DNA of 64,000 nt from Bacteroidales bacterium (GCA_017553625.1 JAFZKP010000047.1:1-64000), one strand, 5' to 3'; positions 36,888 through 46,023 are shown, counted from the first letter of the stretch. Notes: generated from the sequence alone by a model not told the origin. Numbers and translations: made by a program.

Positions 36888-39800
36888 TAAAGTTCACTTT
36901 CTATTATGTTAATAACACTCTCATCGCCGATATCTACAATCCTCTCCAAAATACTTTTTGCCTTATCGACAGAGGAAATAGCCCGTACCTTTTTGATAAC
37001 AGACTGCTTCTTCTCATTATTTGGTTTCTTTGGAGGCTGAGGTTTTTCCGTAATTGGCTTGAACTTTGCCGTAAACTCCAAAGTGTATTCTGCAATAATA
37101 ATCAAAGGATTGGTTCTATCATCGATTCCTTGCCAACACTCAAATTCATAGCCATGGGATGGCATAGCAGCCAACTTGATTTCTTGTCCTGTTTTAAATT
37201 TGCCGACTCCAATTACTTGACCACTGCCATACGGATAAACTCCTGCTGTTATCTCCACCTCTTTTGGCTTTTCTTGCGCTAGTCGCCAATCTTTAAGTTT
37301 AATTGAAACTTCACTTTCTGACCATAATCCAACTTCACTATGAAGATGTGTTTTTAAATATTCCTTTGCGCTTTCAATTTCTTCATCTTTGAGATTAACC
37401 ATCTCCACCTGCTTCATAAATGTATTGAAACCAATACTGAAAGAATCCGGCTCATTCAACACATTTCCCATCTCGTAGGAATATGTCTGCATACCATCCA
37501 ATGTGTTTACTATCAGGTCTGGGTTACGCATATCCGTTTCATTGCAAATCTTAAGGATATTGTCAATCAATGGTTGGATCTTTTCTTGATCGGGATTGGG
37601 AAAATATTTCAAAGCCCACAATGGATAGCCCTGCTTGTCAGAATACGCATGAAGAATTGCCCAACGGGCATCAGTAAGACTGCTGATGTCGCTGTATTTT
37701 GGCAACTGGTTTAGTTTAAACATCTTGACCAAGGAATCGCACAATTTTCTGGTCTCTTTTGTTTCAAAACGGAAATTCAACTTATTGCTTGACTTATTCG
37801 AATCCCAGCTTTTGAACATTTCCACAATGTCGTCAGCAAGCTGTTTTTGGTCACGGGGCTTGCCATTAAGATCGAATATTTGCTTCACATAACGGCGCAT
37901 GGCGAAGGCCACCATGCCCATTCCTGCAGCTGACATGAATAAGCCATACGGTGGACGAGTAAGGTATTCCAACTTATCACCAAGGTTGAACTGGTCATTT
38001 TTATTGATATGGTCAAAAGTGGCTTTTATCTTTGACGAAACAATATAAAGAGGATGGTTCTCCTTGTCAACATCCGACTTCCATTCCAGGTTTTCATCCA
38101 CGCTGTCCTGAAGCAAAAATTCCACATGGCGGTTTGGTCCAGCGCATTCCTTAATGATTTCAGACTTAGTGTTGTATTGCAACACGTTGTTGACCAGCTT
38201 TTCCTTTTTCTCTTTCTTCCAATATGTTTGTGAGTTGTTTTGTTGAATCAGATTTAACGATTCCGGACCGTTAAAGAAGATAATTGGACCTACACAAGCA
38301 TTGATAGTGGAAGTCATTTTGATAGCCGCATTGCTATCTTTGTTACCTTGCAAGTAATAAGTGAAGTTGCTACGACGTATTTCGCTTATCCAAGTTCGCA
38401 CCATCTCGGAAGCATTTTTGATATGGGTCTGCTGCTGGTCAGCATAGTTATGCTTCAATGCAACGGTGGCGTTAGCTTGGTATTCAATAAAACGCTCATA
38501 GTTTTTATCACCAAATACCGCATCAAAGACAATGAAAGCGACATATTTAAATCGTTCTTCATCTTTTGCTTTTTCGACAATGGTTTTCACCTCATTCAAT
38601 TCTTGATTGTTGCGGGCAAACAGAAAAGCAAAGAACAATTCGTATGGTGGTACTTCTTTATAGCTGTTTTCAATCTTGCTTAGAAGGGTGTACTCATTGC
38701 TATCGGTTGAAAACAGCTTATAACTATAAGGGCGGTTCACACCTTTGAGAAACAGCTTTTCAATTTCTTTACTGGCTGTTTCGTTGAAATTTACAATTTG
38801 ACTAGTAAATTTGAATTGTGTGTTAAGCAACTCTTGCTTTACTTCCTCGATTTCCTTGGTAGGAAGAGCAGTAAATTGAATTGAAAACAGACCTCCAGGT
38901 TGTCGTTGGATGATGCCGTTGTTATCAAGCCAATTCAGTATGTCTACCAACTGATTCTCGATACAGGTGCCTGCAAAAAGGTTGTTGATGTTTTCTTCAC
39001 TTGGTGTTACCGTTACATTGTTAGCAATGTTATTCAAGGCATTCAACAATAAAATGCCTTTGAAAACGGCGTTATATTCATAACCTTTCGCCTCGACCTG
39101 CAATCTTCGAGAATTAAAACGTTCGGTTACTGCACCGAATCTCGATGTATTTCCATTAAACACCTCCAAGACATAATCCCATAAATAATCCGCTGTAATG
39201 GTGTCGTTTTTTAAATAATGCTCTTCACTATCCAAAAAGTCGGCAATTGCAGGATTCTGCCCAATAAATTCGAACACGCTGCGGCTTGAAGAGCCCACCT
39301 CACGGGCATAATAGGTTGCCAAGTTTGCTGTTGATGGGTGAATCGGGAAAAGATTCATTATATCTATTCGAGTTTCCGCCGGGTCACTTGAGGAAGAAGA
39401 ATAAATATCCAACAAATCCCGATGATCGGCTATGAAACTATCGGCGAGGTTGTGTTGGGTAATTCTTGCATTCTCATCCACAAATTGGAACTTGCGCGAC
39501 ATAATCTTGAAAGCTGAAACGGGTTCCATGTTGTAGTTCATGGCATGGTAGCGCCCCTTAGTCTTTTCACGTTCCTCAGCTCGCATGGCATTAAGCGCAG
39601 ACGGATGCATGATATAGAAGAAGTACGAGTTGCATTCAGGCTTCATCAGCATCTCATCTACTTCCTGTAGGATGGTAAGCAACCTCATTCCTATAGCAGA
39701 ATTCATCACATCGGTAAATTCATCCCAAATGACGAACAATCCGTCATAGACTCCCTGAACAGCCAATTGTTGTTGTACTTCATAAATCCATTGGGGCAAG

Positions 39801-40471
39801 TTGTTGTTTGTAAGACGGATGTCGAATTGGCGTTCACGTAAGGCAGTACGCACCTTGTCCAAAGTAGCAGTGTCACCATCTTGGAGGTCGTTTACCAACT
39901 TCTGCCGAACAGGAGCAATTGACTTTAGTTGGGCGTTTTGCTCAATAAGATTGTCCCAAAAGTCGGGATTGCTGTTGATATGTTCCACATAATTCTCGAA
40001 GTCTGTTTTGACCGCAACGGTTATTCCAGCCGATTTCAGTGCCTGGGTGATTTCGCGTTGAAGTTGCAGCGAAAGGTCGTCTTCGTGGGTAATATTTTGC
40101 TGGCCGTAGAGCATCACAGGGAAAAGACGTTTATTCTTTCTCAGGACAAACATGTCGTTTCTGAGCACGTCGTATTTGCTTTCAGCATATTCCTCATTAA
40201 GCCAATCTGCAATCTGATCTACTGGGTCGCAAAGCAAGTGCATGACTACGGCTCCAGCATGGCTTTTACCAGTTCCGTATGTGCCTTCCATCCAAAACGA
40301 CTTGTGCATGTCAATGTTGTTGTTGCGCACGGAAGCAATCACCTTTTGTAGCACACTGTTGAATTGCTCATTTGGAATGAACGATTTCCAGTTGTCTTTG
40401 TCTTCGTTCTTGATGTTGTATGCCGCCCGTTGTCCACGGATGGTTATGATGTCTGAATACTTGGTGGCCAT
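36887..40471 (-). CDS. brxC: BREX type 4 BrxC, large P-loop ATPase with an InlB-repeat-like insert
   Basis: 1194 residues. Walker A is EGTYGTGKSHAG (62-73) and Walker B is LFVIWDEFTDVM (245-256), as in BrxC/PglY proteins. The length suits the family. Near the C-terminus, residues about 1073-1139 (GVYPYGSGQVIGVGKF, then YEFECWQGIDDRTNP and LEFTAKFKP) read as a divergent InlB B-repeat-like module, normally seen in cell-surface proteins. A Lys-rich linker and a short helical tail follow. It lies 40 bp after the small reader-like gene and overlaps pglZ. Confidence 0.9.
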   Translation of the reverse strand: MATKYSDIITIRGQRAAYNIKNEDKDNWKSFIPNEQFNSVLQKVIASVRNNNIDMHKSFWMEGTYGTGKSHAGAVVMHLLCDPVDQIADWLNEEYAESKYDVLRNDMFVLRKNKRLFPVMLYGQQNITHEDDLSLQLQREITQALKSAGITVAVKTDFENYVEHINSNPDFWDNLIEQNAQLKSIAPVRQKLVNDLQDGDTATLDKVRTALRERQFDIRLTNNNLPQWIYEVQQQLAVQGVYDGLFVIWDEFTDVMNSAIGMRLLTILQEVDEMLMKPECNSYFFYIMHPSALNAMRAEEREKTKGRYHAMNYNMEPVSAFKIMSRKFQFVDENARITQHNLADSFIADHRDLLDIYSSSSSDPAETRIDIMNLFPIHPSTANLATYYAREVGSSSRSVFEFIGQNPAIADFLDSEEHYLKNDTITADYLWDYVLEVFNGNTSRFGAVTERFNSRRLQVEAKGYEYNAVFKGILLLNALNNIANNVTVTPSEENINNLFAGTCIENQLVDILNWLDNNGIIQRQPGGLFSIQFTALPTKEIEEVKQELLNTQFKFTSQIVNFNETASKEIEKLFLKGVNRPYSYKLFSTDSNEYTLLSKIENSYKEVPPYELFFAFLFARNNQELNEVKTIVEKAKDEERFKYVAFIVFDAVFGDKNYERFIEYQANATVALKHNYADQQQTHIKNASEMVRTWISEIRRSNFTYYLQGNKDSNAAIKMTSTINACVGPIIFFNGPESLNLIQQNNSQTYWKKEKKEKLVNNVLQYNTKSEIIKECAGPNRHVEFLLQDSVDENLEWKSDVDKENHPLYIVSSKIKATFDHINKNDQFNLGDKLEYLTRPPYGLFMSAAGMGMVAFAMRRYVKQIFDLNGKPRDQKQLADDIVEMFKSWDSNKSSNKLNFRFETKETRKLCDSLVKMFKLNQLPKYSDISSLTDARWAILHAYSDKQGYPLWALKYFPNPDQEKIQPLIDNILKICNETDMRNPDLIVNTLDGMQTYSYEMGNVLNEPDSFSIGFNTFMKQVEMVNLKDEEIESAKEYLKTHLHSEVGLWSESEVSIKLKDWRLAQEKPKEVEITAGVYPYGSGQVIGVGKFKTGQEIKLAAMPSHGYEFECWQGIDDRTNPLIIIAEYTLEFTAKFKPITEKPQPPKKPNNEKKQSVIKKVRAISSVDKAKSILERIVDIGDESVINIIESEL

Positions 40472-40511
40472 TATTTAATTGTTATCTTAATATTTGCGTT
40501 TGTTTTTCTTG

Positions 40512-40940
40512 TCAAGTCAGGAAATGCTTTATTATCACCTCTCGTAACGCTTGCCTACTTTCACTATCTTGAAGCAAATCCCATAAAGCATTATCAAATC
40601 GAGCATATTTTACGTTTTCCTTAAGGTATTTAGCAGAAATCTTAACCTCACTTTGAACCTTCCATTCGATGTGCCAAAAACCATCGGAAATAAGATGGTA
40701 AAATGGCTTGTACAATGGAGTCACCTCCATTGCTGGTTCATATGTATTATAGCAATGTTTATAACACTCCTCGACTTGCTCTGTATAGAATACCTTGTTA
40801 TCAATTATTTCTTTTTTCTCAATGAGATCAAATAGCGACAAAAGGAAAATAGGTTTGGCATTAATGATACGACCTCTGCTATTCCCTCTTTTCATTTGCA
40901 TGAAAACATAACAATAATATTGCAGTTTCAGATTATTCAT
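40512..40940 (-). CDS. Small protein resembling a phosphorothioate-DNA sulfur-binding domain (SBD)
   Basis: 142 residues. The order AKPIFLLSLFDLIEKKEIID (28-47), then PLYKPFYHLISDGFWHIE (75-92), then ARFDNALWDLLQDSESRQAL (113-132) follows the layout of sulfur-binding domains in phosphorothioate-dependent endonucleases such as ScoMcrA: KPxxLL helix, P-x-x-PF-x-HL-x-SDGFW strand, and a final ALxxLLxDxxxRxxL helix. No HNH nuclease domain is attached. Its start overlaps the brxP stop (ATGA), so it is made with BrxP. As BrxP has a PAPS-reductase domain like DndC, a reader of sulfur-modified DNA is a sensible inference. The assignment is by pattern, not by search. Confidence 0.6.
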   Translation of the reverse strand: MNNLKLQYYCYVFMQMKRGNSRGRIINAKPIFLLSLFDLIEKKEIIDNKVFYTEQVEECYKHCYNTYEPAMEVTPLYKPFYHLISDGFWHIEWKVQSEVKISAKYLKENVKYARFDNALWDLLQDSESRQALREVIIKHFLT

Positions 40941-43450
40941 TGTAACAGAATAGAAAGTGCCTTAACGGCATTTAAATCTTCTCTAAGTGAAATATGATCT
41001 AAGCCCATGTTTAATTCTGCGGTAATTATCCTATTTTTCTCGCTGTTCAATGACCTAAGATGGCCTTCGAGCTCGCTTTTTGCAATGCCAAATTCTTTGA
41101 AAACTCCTGATTTAGTATTTGAATACAAATCAGAAACTCGGAACGAGCTAATAGAATTTTCTTCGCCGAATTTATATAAAGAATAAGCAACAGCTTCGCG
41201 CGAAATGTTTTCACATGGAGCTTTTATAAATCGCAGTCTGTCAATTTCTTTCAGAAGTCCCATCTCTCCAATTGGAGACTCTTTAAAAGTCCTAAAAAGT
41301 GCGTAAACAATGTTTTTTATTGTAGTGGCGCTATCGTTTGGATAGTCATTCCTAACCAATTCTTGAATGTCTTGTTGGGTAAAAGAATAATTCCAATCTA
41401 CACTCTCTTTATACCATCGTGCGATTGGTGAGTATATACTCAAGTTGACCCAAATCAATTCCCACATCAGATCACTCATATCGACGTGAATTTGATATAG
41501 AAGCTGGCCAAAATCTGTGAGATTTCTCGTTTTAAGATCGTCGATGATATTAGCGTGATATAACCATTTTACAAAATTGGGTAACTGTTCCTTAGGATGC
41601 AATCCGTGATTGTTATCCGTAAAATATGTATCTGGAGAAGAAAGAAACATGTCAAGCCACTCTTCTCTCAGTCCAAAGTTGTTATAACTAACTAATTTCA
41701 TTTTATTGTTGTTTTCTGAGATATTTAATGAATTTGCCACTATACAACCTAGAGCATGAAACAATAGGCATTTTTGGCAATGAATGCATAAAGACTTATC
41801 AATGGAGCAAGAAGGCAATATTGATAATGCTCCTGTGGGGCATTCAACTTCACAAGATTCGCAATTAATACAATAGGTTGCCTTGTATATTGCTCTTTTG
41901 ATTAGTCCCTGAAGGACTGGGGTGTTATATGTATTGTAAAAAACTAATTCGGACGCTTTGTTTGTTTGCTTAATAGTAAAAGAATAAATCTGTTTTTGAA
42001 ATAGCAGCTCTCCATTGATTTGACCAGAGTCTGAATTATTGCTTATAGTATAGTCACCGACGGCCAATAACCACGTCAATAGGTTCTTTTCGGGATTTAC
42101 ACACTTAATTCTCAAATCTGGTTTTATGGACACTATTTCCATACATGATGTCGTCTTAATGCCGCGTCCTCCAGCTCTTCTTTTCCAATTTCCATCTTTA
42201 ATATAGTCTTGAACGTCTTGTATTCCTGAATTCTGAACAGAACGCTCAATCCTATATAAGAAAGGATGTAAGTGCTCCGAATAGCAATTACTGGCTATCA
42301 TTTCGTTCCATTCCGAAGAAAATGGGCATATTAGACATCCAACACGGGTCATACCTTGCCTATATGCAGGATTTATTGGCAGAGTATGACCAAAAAGATA
42401 TAAGAACACTTCTGTCGTATTCCACTCAAGAATTGGGCTGGCATTAATAACGGTGTCATGTTTCACTCCACGACCAATACGACTATAGTTACTCCGACGA
42501 GTACTCTCCTCAGCTCTTACCCCATCAAAGGTGAGCACTTTTGCCTGCTTATTAGAACCTTCAATCTTCAACAATCGATACAAAGGGGCGGTTTTCATCA
42601 CGGAACAGCACCAACGGTGAGTGTCGCTAGGAGTGCCGATCTTGTCCCAATAGTTAAGTACGCTTTCGTGGTTACGTGCTGTGCGGAAACGGAGCTCCGG
42701 AAATAGTTCACGATAATGAGCTTTCACTTCATCATAAAGTGCCAGTGAAGAGGGCAACTCGTAACCTGTATCACTATAGATCACTTCGAAATCGGAAGGT
42801 GGTATTGCACGGGTGCAGAGATCAAGCACCACCTGACTGTCCTTTCCACCTGAGAAGGAAGCTAAGAACACATCAATTTTGGTGGTTTGATACACTTTTT
42901 TCCCTTCTACCTTTGCGGTTTCCAAAGGCATAATGTCAAAGCTGTCACAGTCTTGCTTAACAATGGCCATCTTCCGCTTCTGGGTTTTCTCTGCCTTTGC
43001 TGCCAAAGCTTCAAAGTCCATCTGGTTGGCTTTCACCTTTTCAACACTGTGTCGAGCACTGGCATATTGCAGATAGGTGTCACGGATAAACTCTATTGCC
43101 TCGCTTTCTGCAAGAAACATGTAGTCTTTGCACCGTTTCAGCATAGCATCAACGTCAATCGGCTTTAATGTGAGACTCTCAAAGCCTGTCTGCAACAGCA
43201 CTTGTGGTGCATTGTATAGGTTGGCTCCTTTGACCTCAAAAACGAAATCTCCACGATAATAATATTGCTTGTTGCAAGCCCAAAGCAAAGGCTCCTTGCA
43301 ATGAGGATAGGTCCAGCCAAGCTTATCAAGCTTCAAGAGGTCAAGCTCCTCAAAAAACACAGGGCGGGGAGAAACACCAAGTGTATCATTGGTGTGCACA
43401 TTTCTTAAGCGAACACCACCAGTTATACTATCCCATGTTATATAGAACAT
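40937..43450 (-). CDS. brxP: BREX type 4 BrxP: PAPS-reductase domain, Fe-S ferredoxin-like domain and DUF4007-like C-terminus
   Basis: 837 residues. The PP-loop is ASFSGGKDSQVVLDL (197-211), followed by VIYSDTGYELP, HRWCCSVMKTAP (C281, C282) and GCLICPFSS (C372, C375). A ferredoxin-like stretch has CxxCxxCxxxC at 527-537 and again at 555-569 (spacing CxxCxxC...C), enough for two 4Fe-4S clusters. Residues about 588-770 resemble DUF4007, a domain found with Dnd phosphorothioation genes. A PAPS-reductase protein in place of PglX defines type 4 BREX. It is the first gene of the operon, 106 bp from the promoter box at 43556-43563. Confidence 0.92.
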   Translation of the reverse strand: MFYITWDSITGGVRLRNVHTNDTLGVSPRPVFFEELDLLKLDKLGWTYPHCKEPLLWACNKQYYYRGDFVFEVKGANLYNAPQVLLQTGFESLTLKPIDVDAMLKRCKDYMFLAESEAIEFIRDTYLQYASARHSVEKVKANQMDFEALAAKAEKTQKRKMAIVKQDCDSFDIMPLETAKVEGKKVYQTTKIDVFLASFSGGKDSQVVLDLCTRAIPPSDFEVIYSDTGYELPSSLALYDEVKAHYRELFPELRFRTARNHESVLNYWDKIGTPSDTHRWCCSVMKTAPLYRLLKIEGSNKQAKVLTFDGVRAEESTRRSNYSRIGRGVKHDTVINASPILEWNTTEVFLYLFGHTLPINPAYRQGMTRVGCLICPFSSEWNEMIASNCYSEHLHPFLYRIERSVQNSGIQDVQDYIKDGNWKRRAGGRGIKTTSCMEIVSIKPDLRIKCVNPEKNLLTWLLAVGDYTISNNSDSGQINGELLFQKQIYSFTIKQTNKASELVFYNTYNTPVLQGLIKRAIYKATYCINCESCEVECPTGALSILPSCSIDKSLCIHCQKCLLFHALGCIVANSLNISENNNKMKLVSYNNFGLREEWLDMFLSSPDTYFTDNNHGLHPKEQLPNFVKWLYHANIIDDLKTRNLTDFGQLLYQIHVDMSDLMWELIWVNLSIYSPIARWYKESVDWNYSFTQQDIQELVRNDYPNDSATTIKNIVYALFRTFKESPIGEMGLLKEIDRLRFIKAPCENISREAVAYSLYKFGEENSISSFRVSDLYSNTKSGVFKEFGIAKSELEGHLRSLNSEKNRIITAELNMGLDHISLREDLNAVKALSILLQ

Positions 43451-43613
43451 GATGGCATCTCCTTTTATAATTAAATGAACAATAATACTTTAATAATATA
43501 TTGTTGTAAGCTTTATATAAAACATTTCCTCTCATCATAATAAATATCAATTTTGCAAAAATACAAAAACTAGCAAAATAACAAAACATTTTAAAAGAAA
43601 TATTTAATTTTTA
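43451..43613 (-). promoter_or_regulatory. BREX operon promoter region (box at 43556-43563)
   Basis: TATTTTTG on the minus strand (43556-43563) with TTTTG at 43582-43586 fits a Bacteroidota promoter. It leaves a leader of roughly 100 nt before brxP. The rest is AT-rich without further recognised signals. Confidence 0.6.
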
Positions 43614-44321
43614 TTATGATTTCATAACTTTCATTTCGTTTTTAAGTTTCTCATTCTCTTTCCGAAGCTCGGCCAGCTCTTTTCTTAAATCTTCAATAAC
43701 AGTTTCCTGCTCGTTTCGATAGCCGATTCTGGCAGCAGTCATTCGCTCACGGATTCCACCTTGGGTTATAAATTCCTGCTCCTTTTTCTTCTGATAAGTC
43801 ATCATCATTTTATCAACCATCCGGCAAAGCGTTATCGCTATATTGCAAAACTCTTCTTCATTCCAACGGTAAAAATATATCGCATAATCATCCAAGCGAT
43901 TGTGCTTGCGGCAATATTTCAGCATGCCGTCAAACCGAGGGTGACCCTGCGTCCAAAGCGTCAATCCCTTTTTAATAATGTCGTCAGCATAATCCTCCCT
44001 GAGCTCTTGAATACTTGAACGAGCAACATTTAGTAGTTTCAGCTCCATTTCAGAAGATGTAACTCCGTCAGCAGTACCTTCAACGATGTTTTGCTTTCCT
44101 GAACGTGCTGCTTGCACCATTTGGTCAACAGTTCTGTCACCATATTCGGGCAAGAATCTTTTCGTAAAAACGTATGTCATGTGGTATAGAACCTCCGTTT
44201 TCTGATAAAACCAAAGCTCTTTCCAATTGACCTGTTTCTTTAAAACAGATTGAATGTTTCCTGCTTTTTCACCGCAGGACTTTGCTAAATCGACATCTGA
44301 TAAAATTTTTCTATTTTCCAT
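43614..44321 (-). CDS. Four-helix-bundle suffix-domain protein
   Basis: 235 residues. Residues about 25-150 (VNWKELWFYQKTEVLYHMTY, RTVDQMVQAARSGKQNIVEG, SRSSIQELREDYADDI-like text) match the four-helix-bundle family related to the 23S rRNA intervening-sequence protein and the DGR accessory protein Avd. The C-terminal ~60 residues form a charged coiled coil (EELRKELAELRKENEKLKNE). Many Bacteroidota carry several such genes; the role is unknown. It sits directly upstream of the BREX operon on the same strand, with its own promoter and a structured leader. Confidence 0.85.
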   Translation of the reverse strand: MENRKILSDVDLAKSCGEKAGNIQSVLKKQVNWKELWFYQKTEVLYHMTYVFTKRFLPEYGDRTVDQMVQAARSGKQNIVEGTADGVTSSEMELKLLNVARSSIQELREDYADDIIKKGLTLWTQGHPRFDGMLKYCRKHNRLDDYAIYFYRWNEEEFCNIAITLCRMVDKMMMTYQKKKEQEFITQGGIRERMTAARIGYRNEQETVIEDLRKELAELRKENEKLKNEMKVMKS

Positions 44322-44466
44322 AAATTTTTAAGTTTTTGAAAAAGGCTAGACATTCTGGTTCAAGTAGTTGATATAGTTAATTTTAACGAGGATCTAAAGA
44401 GTCCTGTGTCTCGGTATTCTCTCATCCCGATCCTTGTTATATCTTTTATCGAGTTAACGACAATGA
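44322..44466 (-). promoter_or_regulatory. Structured ~145-nt leader of the four-helix-bundle gene
   Basis: On the minus strand, from the expected initiation near 44465, AAGGATC pairs with GATCCT (with AAC/GTT flanking) and GATATA pairs with TATATC further out, with CGG...CCG inside. The leader is long for this genome and not T-rich at its end. Whether it acts in cis or is a separate RNA is unclear. Confidence 0.4.
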
Positions 44467-44471
44467 CATCA

Positions 44472-44500
44472 CAAAAATACAAAAGATTTTTGATTGTCAA
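44472..44500 (-). promoter_or_regulatory. Promoter of the four-helix-bundle gene
   Basis: TTG (44498-44500) and TATTTTTG (44472-44479) on the minus strand, 18 bp apart. Initiation near 44465. Confidence 0.7.
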
Positions 44501-44509
44501 GTACTTTTT

Positions 44510-45070
44510 TCAAAAAATTTCCTCAAACATCCTCCTATACGCTTCCGCTTTCTTTTCAAACGCCAGCGGATACGCCCTCGAGGATGACGGCAAGCGGTAT
44601 AAAACCAAGTCGTTTTCTAATGCAATTTTGGTGTTTAGTGCAGGTATCTCATTGATATTGAAATAATTACATACTTCAATAGTCGCCTTCTCCCCTGTCG
44701 TGGCAATGGTTTTGCATTGAGGAATCTTCGCCAATAATGCTCTAATATCGGTTCTTTCAACGATTTCAAGAAATGCATCAGAAGCGTTGTCTTTCAATCG
44801 GTTAACAGCTATTGCGGTGTCGAAAAACGCAATTCCTTTTTTATTTAAAAATGTGATTATCTCATCTTTTTTAAAACATTTATGCTCCAAATCGACGAAG
44901 AAATTCTTGTCGTGAAACCAAATCTCGCCTTCCAGACGCCAGTGGTCGTTCAGGAAATTCGGGTAATAGAACTCCATGCACCAACGCTTCTTCGGTGGCG
45001 GAAAACTGCCCAGAAACAGCACTTTCGCATTCTCCGGCAAAAACGGCTTCAAAGGATGGCGCTCAATCAT
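44510..45070 (-). CDS. Uracil-DNA glycosylase superfamily protein
   Basis: 186 residues. KVLFLGSFPPPKKRWCMEFYYPN (read as VLFLGSFPPPKKRWCMEFYY) is the first UDG-superfamily motif, and LYRLPSSSRAYPLAFEKK holds the second (the usual LPSTSP/HPS position). AFFDTAIAVNRLKDNASD fits the DNA-mismatch or uracil glycosylase relatives annotated in Bacteroidota. It lacks the classical family 1 GQDPYH. A role in base excision repair is inferred from fold only. It is followed by a 90-bp spacer with a palindrome. Confidence 0.85.
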   Translation of the reverse strand: MIERHPLKPFLPENAKVLFLGSFPPPKKRWCMEFYYPNFLNDHWRLEGEIWFHDKNFFVDLEHKCFKKDEIITFLNKKGIAFFDTAIAVNRLKDNASDAFLEIVERTDIRALLAKIPQCKTIATTGEKATIEVCNYFNINEIPALNTKIALENDLVLYRLPSSSRAYPLAFEKKAEAYRRMFEEIF

Positions 45071-45097
45071 TTTAAAAAATTTTAACTTTTAAACTTT

Positions 45098-45117
45098 AGA
45101 CGGTTGACCAACCGTCT
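45098..45117. repeat. GTAGAGAC-family palindrome (AGACGGTTG arms)
   Basis: AGACGGTTG (45098-45106) pairs with CAACCGTCT (45109-45117), and TCTAC follows. It shares its outer ends with the copies at 51568, 52137 and 54388. Confidence 0.7.
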
Positions 45118-45162
45118 CTACTAAAAAACCACTCTACACTTTAAACTCTACAATCTCAACTA

Positions 45163-45927
45163 TCACTTCACCGTCCATTTTGTGAAATCAACCTCCGACT
45201 CCGCCCTTTTCTCAATCTTATCGGGCAACGACGGGAAGAAATCGATGCCAGTAAGCTCCTCAACCTCATCGACAGTCATTGCGTAGGTTGACATCGGACG
45301 ACGGCCGGCAACGTTTTCATAAACAAATCCGATGGTATAAATCTTCCCGTTTTCTTCTTGCAAAAGCACTTTAAAAAACGCACTCGGAATCACCACATTA
45401 TTCGCTCCAATAGTTTGATAATCAGCATTTACGATCGGACCGCACACCACGTAAATACTTCCTTTCTGAGCTGCAAGGTCGCGAACCTGCTCCTCCAAAT
45501 CCTTCCAAACGCCACCATTTAGATTATGGTTCTGCGGACAGACATTCGACAGGTAAAACGACTCTTTCATTGCCTGCAAATCCCATTTCATGTCGGCTGC
45601 CGGCGCCATGTGACCGCGGTCCCAACCTGAATTCTTGTAATCGTCAGTGGTCGCCGACTCATATTTCGGCACCATCGGGTCGGGAACAAATTTCTTCGCC
45701 CGCGGCTCCTCGCCCGCCACCTCAACATCGGTCAGCTCATACGCCACCCAGTTCGGAATCTTCCAGTCGGCATTGTATGAAACGGTGTATCCCTTATGCA
45801 CGATAACACGTTCCGTGCGGTCTTTAATCTTTCCGGGAATCTCAACATTTTCAAGGTTTACAGGCTTCTGCGAAAACGCAAATATACTTGCAAAAACAAG
45901 GGATAAAAACAAAAATGACCTTCTCAT
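45163..45927 (-). CDS. Exported DNA/RNA non-specific endonuclease (NUC family)
   Basis: 254 residues from the ATG at 45927. An in-frame ATG at 45942 lies at the expected transcription start, so it is less likely. MRRSFLFLSLVFASIFAFSQ is a signal peptide. The catalytic motif DRGHMAPAADMKW holds the general-base His, and NVCPQNHNLNGGVWKDLE supplies the metal-binding Asn, both as in Serratia-type nucleases. It would degrade nucleic acids outside the cytoplasm, perhaps for nutrition. A -7 box lies just upstream. Confidence 0.92.
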   Translation of the reverse strand: MRRSFLFLSLVFASIFAFSQKPVNLENVEIPGKIKDRTERVIVHKGYTVSYNADWKIPNWVAYELTDVEVAGEEPRAKKFVPDPMVPKYESATTDDYKNSGWDRGHMAPAADMKWDLQAMKESFYLSNVCPQNHNLNGGVWKDLEEQVRDLAAQKGSIYVVCGPIVNADYQTIGANNVVIPSAFFKVLLQEENGKIYTIGFVYENVAGRRPMSTYAMTVDEVEELTGIDFFPSLPDKIEKRAESEVDFTKWTVK

Positions 45928-45946
45928 AAACACTAATTTCATTTTG

Positions 45947-45954
45947 CAAAATTA
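45947..45954 (-). promoter_or_regulatory. -7 promoter box of the secreted nuclease gene
   Basis: TAATTTTG on the minus strand; initiation near 45940, which favours the ATG at 45927. Confidence 0.55.
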
Positions 45955-45996
45955 GAAAAATCTGTGTAAATCTGCGCAATCTGTGAGAAAATGTTA

Positions 45997-46004
45997 TAAT
46001 TTTG
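45997..46004 (+). promoter_or_regulatory. -7 promoter box of pncB
   Basis: TAATTTTG, 19 bp ahead of the ATG at 46024, divergent from the nuclease promoter. Confidence 0.6.
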
Positions 46005-46023
46005 CAAAAAATTAGGATTAGTA

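Noticed and set aside
44341-44380. tRNA T-arm-like GGTTCAAGT
   Set aside because: The flanks do not form a T stem and no acceptor, D or anticodon arms can be drawn on either strand.
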